Assembly: GCA_964384215.1 (NCBI GenBank) | Contig: CAYLLB010000002.1 | Span: 140,971-204,970, forward strand | DNA: 64,000 bases | From: JAJFUV01 sp964384215 | Lineage (GTDB): Bacteria; Acidobacteriota; Terriglobia; Bryobacterales; Bryobacteraceae | Reading direction: 5' to 3' | In this document: positions 45,558-53,507 of the stretch, in pieces | How positions within the stretch are numbered: position 1 is the first letter of the stretch | How the letters are laid out: each line of letters begins with the position of its first letter | Made by a program: the position numbers and the translations under genes | The notes under the pieces: generated by a model | What the model saw: only the letters and a program-made list of their open reading frames with translations | Told to the model about the DNA's origin: nothing | Database searches by the model: none

Positions 45558-46712
45558 ATGTACCTTAGACTCAGTAAGTTGGCGATGTTCGCGGCGCCTT
45601 TCGTGCTGCTCGCGGGCGGTGCCCTGGCGCAGACGACATCCTTTGAAGGCGAAGTCAAGGGCGAAGATGGCCAGCCCCTCAAGGGTGCCCTCATTAAAAT
45701 CGAACGCACCGACATCAAGGGTAATTACAAAGTCAAGACCGACAAGAAAGGCCGTTATTTCCATGCCGGCCTTCCCATTGGCACCTATAACGTCACCTGC
45801 GAAGTGAACGGTAAGGACGTTGACAGGGTCCAGGGTGTTCGCTCCCGCTTGGGCGATCCCACGCCGATCAATTTCGACCTGCAGGAACTGAAGAAGAAGC
45901 AGCAAGCCTTGCAGGCAGCCGCTGAGGCGGGGACACTAACAGCCGAACAGGCGCGCCAGATGTCGCCCGAGCAGAAGGCGGCTATGGAGAAGGCGATGAA
46001 AGACCGTCAGCAGGCGATGGCAAAGAATAAGGCCCTAAATGACGCCTTCAACCAGGGCATGGATGCGTTGAAGGCCAAGCAGTGCGATCAGGCCACCCAG
46101 GCGCTCATCAAAGCATCCGAACTCGATCCGAAACAGGTCGCGGTTTGGGGCAACCTGGCGGAAGCCTATGTCTGCCTGGCCGGCCAGAAGACCGGCGCCG
46201 AGAGTGAAGCGGCCATGACCAAGGGCCTGGAAGCTTATCAGAAGACGCTGGAAATCAAGGACGACGCCGCCACTCGCAACAACTACGCGCTGGCGCTGGC
46301 TCGCGCCAAGAAGTTCCCCGAGGCGCAAGCCGAACTGCAGAAAGCCGCCACCCTCGATCCGCCCAACGCCGGGCGTTATTACTACAACCTGGGTGCGGTG
46401 TTGACCAACATCAACCAACTCGAACCCGCCGGCGAGGCGTTCCGGAAGGCGATCGAAGCCGATCCGAAGTACGCCCCCGCGCAGTATCAGCTGGGCCTGT
46501 ATCTGGTCTCCAAAGCCCAGATGTCGGCCGATGGCAAACTGACGCCGCCGCCGGGAACCAAGGAAGCATTCCAGAAATACCTGGAGCTCGAGCCGACTGG
46601 ACCGTTCGCGGAACAAGCCAAGGCCATGCTGACCAGCCTTGACTCCACTATTCAGACGCAGTACGCGAATCCGAACGCGCCGCCCAGCAAGAAAGGCTCC
46701 AAGAAAAAGTAA
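45558..46712 (+). CDS. Exported TPR protein with carboxypeptidase-regulatory-like domain
   Basis: 384 residues from ATG 45558 (TTGGAGG ribosome binding site). Signal peptide to LAGGALAQ, then a CarboxypepD_reg-like beta domain (about 25-105: FEGEVKGEDGQPLKGALI, GRYFHAGLPIGTYNV), a charged helical linker rich in Gln/Lys, and four to five TPRs (ALIKASELDPKQVAVWGNLA, AYQKTLEIKDDAATRNNYAL, AFRKAIEADPKYAPAQYQLG). Likely an envelope scaffold. The Lys-rich tail KKGSKKK and a strong terminator follow. Confidence 0.8.
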   Translation: MYLRLSKLAMFAAPFVLLAGGALAQTTSFEGEVKGEDGQPLKGALIKIERTDIKGNYKVKTDKKGRYFHAGLPIGTYNVTCEVNGKDVDRVQGVRSRLGDPTPINFDLQELKKKQQALQAAAEAGTLTAEQARQMSPEQKAAMEKAMKDRQQAMAKNKALNDAFNQGMDALKAKQCDQATQALIKASELDPKQVAVWGNLAEAYVCLAGQKTGAESEAAMTKGLEAYQKTLEIKDDAATRNNYALALARAKKFPEAQAELQKAATLDPPNAGRYYYNLGAVLTNINQLEPAGEAFRKAIEADPKYAPAQYQLGLYLVSKAQMSADGKLTPPPGTKEAFQKYLELEPTGPFAEQAKAMLTSLDSTIQTQYANPNAPPSKKGSKKK

Positions 46713-46729
46713 GCACTTCCACCGTTGAC

Positions 46730-46756
46730 GGGGCGCCTTGTTCAGGCGCCCCTTTT
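46730..46756 (+). terminator. Terminator after the TPR gene
   Basis: 8-bp perfect stem GGGGCGCC/GGCGCCCC (46730-46737, 46745-46752), 7-base loop, then TTTT. The next gene's ATG is only three bases past the hairpin. Confidence 0.85.
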
Positions 46757-46758
46757 CT

Positions 46759-47037
46759 ATGTTTCGTGCTCTCGTTTACATCCTCATCAGCCTGCTCTTG
46801 CTGACTTTCATCCGCAGCGTGATCGGTCTCATCATGAAGGCCATGGGCGAGCTGATGCGGACCTCCGCGCCACCCTCCCCCGGACCCCAGCCCAAGGCCG
46901 CGCCGCAAGGCGGCGAACTGAAGCTCGATCCCGTTTGCGGCACCTACATTCCGGAAGCCACCGCCATCACGTTGAAAGTCCGCGGCGAAACGGTCTATTT
47001 CTGTTCTGCTGCGTGCCGCGACAAGTACAAGGCCTGA
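46759..47037 (+). CDS. Small membrane-anchored YHS/PP0621-like metal-binding protein
   Basis: 92 residues from ATG 46759; an in-frame TTG at 46738 lies inside the terminator loop and is unlikely. One membrane helix (about 3-25), a Pro-rich linker, then a YHS/TRASH-type motif LDPVCGTYIPEATAITL and VYFCSAACRDKYKA with three cysteines able to bind a metal. Similar small PP0621-like proteins are widespread without a proven role. Its start lies right behind a strong terminator with no visible ribosome binding site, so expression needs readthrough or a promoter within the preceding gene. Confidence 0.7.
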   Translation: MFRALVYILISLLLLTFIRSVIGLIMKAMGELMRTSAPPSPGPQPKAAPQGGELKLDPVCGTYIPEATAITLKVRGETVYFCSAACRDKYKA

Positions 47038-47044
47038 GTTTCTC

Positions 47045-47896
47045 TCACTTCGCGCGGGCGCGCTGCTGAAGGCGGGCGGCCTGAGAGTTCAAAGCGTTCA
47101 ATTGCTGCAGGTCCTCCTCCACCAGGCTGACGGTGTGTTGCAGCCGGCTTAAGTCCCCCGCCCCGGCACCGGCCGAGTCGCGATCGGACCGGGCCGCCAT
47201 CACGCGAAATTGATCCGTCAAGTCGCGGTACCGGCGTTGAATCTGGTTGAGCAGCGCGTCCCGGCGACGGTTAATGTCGTCGATCTCGCGGGCCAAACTG
47301 CCGGCATTCGAAATGTTCTGCGAAAGTTTGGCATTCTCCTGGCGCAAAGCACGGTTCTCGATGTCGAGTTGGGTGGTCCTGTCGGTGCGGCCCTTCATCT
47401 CGGCCTGCATTGCCTCCACGATGCGATTAGTGCCGTCCAACCGCTCCTTGAGGTCGGCTTCGGAGGCCGTCAACCGTTGGACCTCGGCGCGCGCCGCCTC
47501 CAATCCGCTCTCCAGTTCGCGGTTGCGAAGTTCAAGCGAGTTCACCTTGCTGGCGGCCGCGCTCATACCCTCTTCCAGCTTCCCTAACATCTGCGTGGCC
47601 TCGAGACGCTCCTTCATCGCTTGTTCGAGTTGATGGCGCTCACGCGCCAAGCGTGCCGCATCGGCGGAGTGGACTGGTGGCATTCCAAGCTGCCGGCGCA
47701 GGTTGTCATTTTCGGCGCCCAGTTGCTCGACCGTGGTCAACCATCCTTTGCTCTCGGATTGAAGCTTCACCAGGGCCGAGTTCGTCTGCGAGTACAGGCG
47801 CACGTAGCGAAAAACAGCGACGCACGAGGCAACCACTCCAACCAGCAGCAGGACGACAGTCCAACGGATGAGTTTGTGAGATTCAGGTGCGCTCAT
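47045..47896 (-). CDS. Membrane-anchored coiled-coil protein
   Basis: 283 residues: one N-terminal transmembrane helix (about 10-33, LIRWTVVLLLVGVVASCVAV), then an almost continuous coiled coil (35-280) rich in Leu, Glu, Arg and Gln. No enzymatic motif. Last gene of an operon with a receptor-like barrel and a VWA protein; it may span the periplasm as a spacer or scaffold. Convergent with the YHS-type gene, seven bases apart. Confidence 0.75.
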   Translation of the reverse strand: MSAPESHKLIRWTVVLLLVGVVASCVAVFRYVRLYSQTNSALVKLQSESKGWLTTVEQLGAENDNLRRQLGMPPVHSADAARLARERHQLEQAMKERLEATQMLGKLEEGMSAAASKVNSLELRNRELESGLEAARAEVQRLTASEADLKERLDGTNRIVEAMQAEMKGRTDRTTQLDIENRALRQENAKLSQNISNAGSLAREIDDINRRRDALLNQIQRRYRDLTDQFRVMAARSDRDSAGAGAGDLSRLQHTVSLVEEDLQQLNALNSQAARLQQRARAK

Positions 47897-47901
47897 GTGG
47901 G

Positions 47902-48831
47902 TTATTTCTCCTTCAGGGTGAAGCGCGTGCGGTAGCTCAAACGCGCCTCTCCTTCCAACACCAGTTGCACGCTCTTCGGTGGATTGTGAGGCAGCTCAAT
48001 TTCCGCGGTGTAGCTCGCGGCGATGGTGCGCATGATCTTGTTGATCGACCCCGGGATCTCCGCCGTGGAGCGGCAGAAGGCGCTCGCGCCGCCGCTTTCG
48101 GCCGCAAGCGACATCAGTCCGCTCTGATAAGCTTCATTCAAGCGATCGGATTGGTATGACAAGTGCACAACGAACAACGGCGGAGAAAGAGCCGACATGA
48201 TGGTGGCCAGCTTCGAGATCTTGTCCTTGATCAAGCCCTCCGGGAACATTCGGCTCATGTCGCGATAGTCGCTGGAGTTGATCACGGGATTGGTGTAGTC
48301 TTCCTGGTAATTGTAAATGCTGCTGTCGGTGACGTAAAAGACGGCCACTCGCACTCCTGACTTGTCCATCATGGTGTCGGCGATCCGCATCGCGGTCTCC
48401 AGCGTGTTGAGCAGGCCGGCCTTGCCGCTGACCGGCAGGGGAGTGATCGCGGATTCGATCTGCTGACGGTCTGGCGTGGGATCCACCAGCGAACGAAGGC
48501 CATCCTGCGCCTTCAGTAACGCCACATAGCAGTTGGCCGGCAATTGCTTCAGCGACTCACCAACAGCCTGTTTGGCCGCTTCGGCGGCAGTAGGATCGCT
48601 GGCCAGATCAAGCACCAGCAGGATCACGAGGCCGTCCTGAGGTCCTCGAAGTGAAACGACGCGCGCTTGGTTCGGACCCAATTTGGCCGTCAAGTCCTTG
48701 ACCGTGAGTGGGGGAGCATCTGCTGCACGGGCATCGGTCCAGAAAGACACCCGCAACACGCGCAGCGGGTTCCTGGGTGGCGCACCCGACAGTGCGAGCG
48801 AGCAAAGCAGCAGGCAAAGGAAGGTCCGCAC
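47902..48831 (-). CDS. Exported VWFA-related protein
   Basis: 309 residues, GTG start directly abutting the upstream gene's TAA. Signal peptide to ALSGAPP, then a von Willebrand A-like fold: LVILLVLDLASDPTAAEAA, NCYVALLKAQDG, VAVFYVTDSSIYNY, PLFVVHLSYQ. The MIDAS motif DxSxS reads DLASD, so metal binding may be altered. VWFA-related exported proteins are frequent in Acidobacteriota; roles are unknown. Middle gene of a three-gene operon. Confidence 0.75.
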   Translation of the reverse strand: MRTFLCLLLCSLALSGAPPRNPLRVLRVSFWTDARAADAPPLTVKDLTAKLGPNQARVVSLRGPQDGLVILLVLDLASDPTAAEAAKQAVGESLKQLPANCYVALLKAQDGLRSLVDPTPDRQQIESAITPLPVSGKAGLLNTLETAMRIADTMMDKSGVRVAVFYVTDSSIYNYQEDYTNPVINSSDYRDMSRMFPEGLIKDKISKLATIMSALSPPLFVVHLSYQSDRLNEAYQSGLMSLAAESGGASAFCRSTAEIPGSINKIMRTIAASYTAEIELPHNPPKSVQLVLEGEARLSYRTRFTLKEK

Positions 48832-51642
48832 TTAAAAACTGATCCTCGCTCCCAATTGTATGACCCGGCCGCCACGCGACCCGATGATCTTGCCCGCGTT
48901 CACGTTCGGTGCGCTGGCCGGTCCGATGACAGCATCCGGATCATTCCAGTTCGCGTGATTGAGAAAATTCAGGCCCACGGCGCTGAATTCGATCAGGCGA
49001 TCCGCAGAGATGGAGAAACGCTTGGTCACCGACACGTCGTGGTTCTGGTAGCGCGGCCCCCGCAGCTGAGGGTGCGTGCGCGGGCCGTCCCCGATCGTGA
49101 AGTCCGCGGGTTGGTCAAAGGCCTGGGGATTGAACCACAGTTCCGCGCTCGGATTGGGAACATTGGGATCGACGCCCGGCACGATGTTCACGCGCAGCGC
49201 TTGAATGACCCCGCCGGTATTGTTGTACTGAGGGTGCAATGCAATCGGCTCGCCCGCCAGGAGTGTGGTGGTCCCGCTGAAGGACCAGCCTTCCACAAAG
49301 TGCCGCCGCCATCCGCTGAACGAAAACAGCCCTGTCTTGGCGCCGAACGGCAGTTCATACATGTAGGTGAGTGTCATACGGTGCGGGTTGGACCCGGCCG
49401 TAATGGACCACTCGTTCTCGCGATTGTAAAAGTCCTGCTTACCGTATGGACCCGAGTAGTCGTCCATCTGCTTGGAGAACTCGTAGTAGAAGTTCATCGA
49501 CAGACCCTTGGTGGAACGCTTGTCCACGCGGAGGTACCCGGCATCGCGGTTGTAGCGGGCCCCTGGGTATAACCCTGCCAGATCGAAACCACGGTACTGC
49601 GGGTAGGGCCGGAACTGCTTGCGGAAGGACTCGTCGTAAAGCTGGTCCTGATACTTGAGCACATCCACGTGGTAAGCGTTCGGATTCACGGCGCCGCCGC
49701 CCACGTACATATTCTTTCCTCCGGCGGTGCTCCCGCCGAGAGTCACCAGCATGGCGCCGGGCAGTTCCCGCTCCAGAGAGATTCCCGCCGATTGGTAAAC
49801 GGGCACATTGTCGGTCATGTTGACAAGGTCCGCGGTGGTTCCGTTCACGGCATCGGGACGAAGGTCGGGCAGCGGATAGGCCGGCGCCGGGTACCCGGTC
49901 GACAGACTCAAAGCGGATAGCAATTGGGAGTTGTTCGAGAGAAAGGTCTGACCGAGATTGAACCCCTGGGTGCCCCATTGACCGCCGTAAATCTCCCGCG
50001 CACCGTAACTACGCCCAAACGAGAGGCGCAATACGGTTTTCGTATCCCCGCGAGGGTTCCAGGCCAGACTTGCGCTTGGATCGGCATGCAGCGTCACCGG
50101 GTAGAACGAGCGCCCGTAGCCGCCCATGCCGGCGAACACCAGTGCGCCCGGCCGGCCGTTTTCCGGATTGATCGCGTTCAGGTCCACCGTGGACTGGCGA
50201 TCATACTTCTCGATACGGGGAGTATAACGGTTGATCCCGACATAGAAGCTGAAGTTGAGCCCCTTGCGCGCTTCGTACGTGTCTCCGAAACCCAGATGTA
50301 TCGAACTGCGGCGAAAGTAGGATGGCGATGTTACGTAACTGATGCCACCAGAGTTGGCGTCGCCCAGCAGGTAGCTGGCGAAAGCGTGGCCCGTGTCCAC
50401 GATACCGGGAAGGCTCGTGAGCCCGGTTGTGAAGCTATAATAGCCGGACGGGTAGTCCGGCGAGTACGAATTAACCTGGACCTTCACGAATTGCAGTACG
50501 GCGCGGAGCGCGTGCTTGCCGCGGCGGTGAGACAACGAATCAGTCCATACGAATGTGTTGCGGGTATTGCTGCTCTCCGGCGTGCTGCGGCCCTCGGACA
50601 GGTAGGAGCCGAGGTACATCACCGGAAATGAGGTGCCATAGGCGCCTTGCACGCCCAGCAAAGCAGGGTAATTGGTGTTGTCGTCGCCTCCGCTCTGGCT
50701 GCCATCCGTCACTGCCTCAAAAGTGAAGGTGTTCACAGTGCGCGCCGAGGCGGTGAAGACGTGTGTCAACGAGCCGCGCCGGTTGTGATATGTCCGGTCG
50801 GCCGCCGCTGGATCGGCGGCCGTGGCGATGAGACTGGCAGAGCCTGCGGAACCGTTCGAATAGGACAGGCCGAATGTGAGGCGATGACGCTCGTCGATGA
50901 TGTGATCGAGCTTACTGATCATCCCGTCGGCGGTGTTGTTCTCCGGGCTGACAATGAAGTAGTTGTTCCGGTCGAAGGGGCCGGCCGAAGCGTTGGAAGT
51001 GGGGTAGTAGCCTATCATCCGTTGGGCGATCGGGTCGAGGCGCGTCGCCGGAATCCGGTTACCCGGAAATGTGTCGCGCAGGTATTGCAGGTTCTCGGTG
51101 GTGACCTCCCTGGTGGGATCGTAGTCCGGGTTGGGGCGCGTGGACTTCGGATCGTAGATGGGCAGGTACACACCCGCCTGGTCCACGGTCTTCGAAAAGT
51201 CTCCCGTGCGTTCGCCATCGGTCGCCACGGTTCTGAGGTAAGAGCGCGAAATGCCTTCGCGGACACCTTCATAGGAAAGTGAAAAATAGGTATTCCGGCC
51301 GCCGTGGTAAAGACGCGGGATCCAGACGGGGCCCGAAACATTAAAACCGAACTGGTTCCGGCGGAGCAGTGATTTGTTGCCGCCGCGCTGCACGATTTCA
51401 TGCGGGACAGCATCCATGACATCGTTGCGCCAATTCTCGAACAGCCGGCCGTGCCAGGCCATCTTCGCGCGCGCCTCGCTCCGCGCCTTAGGCGGGCTGT
51501 CGGGACGAATCCCCAGGTTGCGCGTCAGAATCTTGAATTCCTCGACGGCCTTGTCGAGCTCGGATTTGGGCGGCTGCGGCTGAGCCAGGAGACACACCGC
51601 GAGTGCCGGCAGACATATCGCAAGTCTGATGGCACTACGCAT
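48832..51642 (-). CDS. Oar-like outer-membrane barrel lacking the regulatory-like domain and most of the plug
   Basis: 936 residues from ATG 51642 with signal peptide to AVCLLAQP. In place of the CarboxypepD_reg domain there is a short helical stretch (about 25-70: SELDKAVEEFKILTRNLGI). The sequence then enters the Oar-type barrel at NQFGFNVSGPVWIPRLYHGG, with later hallmarks FRPYPQYRGFDLAGLYPG, RMTLTYMYELPFGAKTG, DVSVTKRFSISADRLIEFS and terminal VIQLGARISF. Without a usual plug it may be a porin-like or gated barrel. Operon with the VWA and coiled-coil genes. Its start is only 27 bases from the divergent lpxD start. Confidence 0.8.
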   Translation of the reverse strand: MRSAIRLAICLPALAVCLLAQPQPPKSELDKAVEEFKILTRNLGIRPDSPPKARSEARAKMAWHGRLFENWRNDVMDAVPHEIVQRGGNKSLLRRNQFGFNVSGPVWIPRLYHGGRNTYFSLSYEGVREGISRSYLRTVATDGERTGDFSKTVDQAGVYLPIYDPKSTRPNPDYDPTREVTTENLQYLRDTFPGNRIPATRLDPIAQRMIGYYPTSNASAGPFDRNNYFIVSPENNTADGMISKLDHIIDERHRLTFGLSYSNGSAGSASLIATAADPAAADRTYHNRRGSLTHVFTASARTVNTFTFEAVTDGSQSGGDDNTNYPALLGVQGAYGTSFPVMYLGSYLSEGRSTPESSNTRNTFVWTDSLSHRRGKHALRAVLQFVKVQVNSYSPDYPSGYYSFTTGLTSLPGIVDTGHAFASYLLGDANSGGISYVTSPSYFRRSSIHLGFGDTYEARKGLNFSFYVGINRYTPRIEKYDRQSTVDLNAINPENGRPGALVFAGMGGYGRSFYPVTLHADPSASLAWNPRGDTKTVLRLSFGRSYGAREIYGGQWGTQGFNLGQTFLSNNSQLLSALSLSTGYPAPAYPLPDLRPDAVNGTTADLVNMTDNVPVYQSAGISLERELPGAMLVTLGGSTAGGKNMYVGGGAVNPNAYHVDVLKYQDQLYDESFRKQFRPYPQYRGFDLAGLYPGARYNRDAGYLRVDKRSTKGLSMNFYYEFSKQMDDYSGPYGKQDFYNRENEWSITAGSNPHRMTLTYMYELPFGAKTGLFSFSGWRRHFVEGWSFSGTTTLLAGEPIALHPQYNNTGGVIQALRVNIVPGVDPNVPNPSAELWFNPQAFDQPADFTIGDGPRTHPQLRGPRYQNHDVSVTKRFSISADRLIEFSAVGLNFLNHANWNDPDAVIGPASAPNVNAGKIIGSRGGRVIQLGARISF

Positions 51643-51669
51643 AATATGAGTGTACCCTGAAGCTTGATT

Positions 51670-52716
51670 ATGAAACTTAGAGACATCGCGGCCGCGCTCG
51701 CTTGTGAGCTCGTGGGCGACGGCGAAATCGAAATCAGCGGCGTGGCGGGCATGGAGCACGCCTCGGAATCGCAGCTCACTTTTCTAGCCAATCCGAAATA
51801 CGTCCACAAGGTGAAATACACCCACGCGGCCGCCATCCTGGCGCATGAGCCTGTGCGCGATCTGCCCATCGCCACCCTGGTGTCGTCCAACCCGTACCTG
51901 GACTTCGCGCGCGCGCTCGAGCTGTTCTACCAGCCACCTCGCCCTCAGCCGGGCATCCATCCGCTGGCTTGGGTGGCGCCCAGCGCGACGATCGGCGAGA
52001 ACGCCTCCATCGGACCGTTCGTCAGCGTGGGCGAACGAGTCGTAATCGGCCGCAACGCGGTGCTCCACCCGCATGTCGTGATCTATGAAGGCGTCCAGAT
52101 CGGGGACGACTTCACGGCGCATTCCCATGTCGCGGTGCGCGAGTTCTGCCGTATCGGCAACCGTGTCATCCTGCAGAACGGCGTGGTCATCGGAGGAGAC
52201 GGCTTCGGCTTCGCCAAGCGCTCGGACGGAACGCATTACAAGATCGTGCAGACCGGAGTCACGGTCATCGAGGACGACGTCGAGGTGCAGACGCTCACAT
52301 CCGTGGACCGGGCCACGGTCGGCGAGAGCCGCATCAAGCGGGGGGCCAAGGTCGACAGCCTCGTGCAAATCGGACATGCCTGCGTGGTGGGCGAGGACAA
52401 CATTATCTGCGCGCAAACCGGCCTCGCCGGTAGCAGCGTGCTCGAAAAGAACGTGTTGCTGGCAGGCCAGGTAGGCGTGTCGGGCCACCTCACCATTCAC
52501 GACAACGTGGTGGTTTACGCGCAGAGCGGGATCGGCGGCGACGTCCCCGCCGGCAGCGTCATGTCGGGATCCCCGGCCTTCGACGCTTCCACGTGGCGCC
52601 GCGCGGTCACGGCGTATCCCAAGCTTCCGGAGCTTCTCAAGACGGTGCGAGAATTGAAAGGTAAAATCGCGCGGCTGGAAGCCGCCGCCGACAAGGGAGC
52701 CGATCATCATGAGTGA
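51670..52716 (+). CDS. lpxD: UDP-3-O-acylglucosamine N-acyltransferase
   Basis: 348 residues from ATG 51670. The N-terminal uridine-binding domain (MKLRDIAAALACELVGDGEI; QLTFLANPKY) precedes a left-handed beta-helix of hexapeptide repeats (IGENASIGPFVSVGERVVIG and following), with the catalytic His in VQIGHACVVGEDN and a C-terminal helix. It adds the second acyl chain in lipid A synthesis. No other lpx gene is adjacent. The next gene overlaps its end by eight bases. Confidence 0.96.
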   Translation: MKLRDIAAALACELVGDGEIEISGVAGMEHASESQLTFLANPKYVHKVKYTHAAAILAHEPVRDLPIATLVSSNPYLDFARALELFYQPPRPQPGIHPLAWVAPSATIGENASIGPFVSVGERVVIGRNAVLHPHVVIYEGVQIGDDFTAHSHVAVREFCRIGNRVILQNGVVIGGDGFGFAKRSDGTHYKIVQTGVTVIEDDVEVQTLTSVDRATVGESRIKRGAKVDSLVQIGHACVVGEDNIICAQTGLAGSSVLEKNVLLAGQVGVSGHLTIHDNVVVYAQSGIGGDVPAGSVMSGSPAFDASTWRRAVTAYPKLPELLKTVRELKGKIARLEAAADKGADHHE

Positions 52717-53506
52717 GGCAGCAGCCAGCAAGTGCCGGCGGCCGGTCGCCTACAGAAACGACGAGTTCATCGAGAGTTCTGACGCCCGCCCGCTGCGAAT
52801 CCTGTCGGAGTACCTGGAGCCCCTTCATCACTTCCGCGAGGAGCGGGTTCGCGACACGATCGTGTTCTTCGGATCGGCGCGCATCAAGGAAGAAGGCTCC
52901 CTGGCCCGTTACTATCATGAGGCGCGCGAACTGGCCAGGCTGCTCACGGAATGGTCCAACGCGCTGGAGAACACCAGCCGGCGTTTTGTCATCACTACCG
53001 GTGGCGGCCCCGGCATCATGGAGGCGGCGAACCGGGGCGCGCAGGACGCCGGCGGCAAGACGGTGGGTCTGAATATCCGGCTGCCGCACGAGCAGTGGCC
53101 CAATCCTTACATCACGCCTTCGCTCTGCTTCGACTTCCATTACTTCTTCATGCGGAAGTTCTGGTTTGCCTACCTGGCCAAGGCGCTGGTAGTGTTTCCG
53201 GGCGGATTCGGCACGCTGGACGAACTCTCGGAACTGCTGACGCTGGCCCAGACACAGAAGCTCGAAAAGAAGATCGTCATTTTGCTTTACGGCTCGGAAT
53301 TCTGGAAAGAGGTCCTCAATTTCGACGCGCTGGTCCGGTACGGAATGATCAGCGAAAAAGATCTTGATCTATTCGAAGTTGCCGACGATCCTCCGTCCGC
53401 ATTGCGCAAGCTGCAGGACGGCCTGACGCGGTATTACCTTAAGCCGGGCGAATTGTTGCCGGCACCGGAACAGGAGACTCCGGCGATCGCCAAGTCGCGA
53501 ATCTGA
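52709..53506 (+). CDS. LOG family protein
   Basis: 265 residues. LOG/lysine-decarboxylase-like Rossmann fold with TIVFFGSARIKEE, ITTGGGPGIMEAANRGAQDA and the nucleotide motif VVFPGGFGTLDELSELL. LOG enzymes hydrolyse nucleoside 5'-monophosphates at the N-glycosidic bond, releasing the base; cytokinin activation is one use. The N-terminal extension of about 45 residues resembles other bacterial TIGR00730-like members. Translationally coupled to lpxD and followed two bases later by the phosphatase gene. Confidence 0.88.
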   Translation: MSEAAASKCRRPVAYRNDEFIESSDARPLRILSEYLEPLHHFREERVRDTIVFFGSARIKEEGSLARYYHEARELARLLTEWSNALENTSRRFVITTGGGPGIMEAANRGAQDAGGKTVGLNIRLPHEQWPNPYITPSLCFDFHYFFMRKFWFAYLAKALVVFPGGFGTLDELSELLTLAQTQKLEKKIVILLYGSEFWKEVLNFDALVRYGMISEKDLDLFEVADDPPSALRKLQDGLTRYYLKPGELLPAPEQETPAIAKSRI

Positions 53507-53507
53507 A

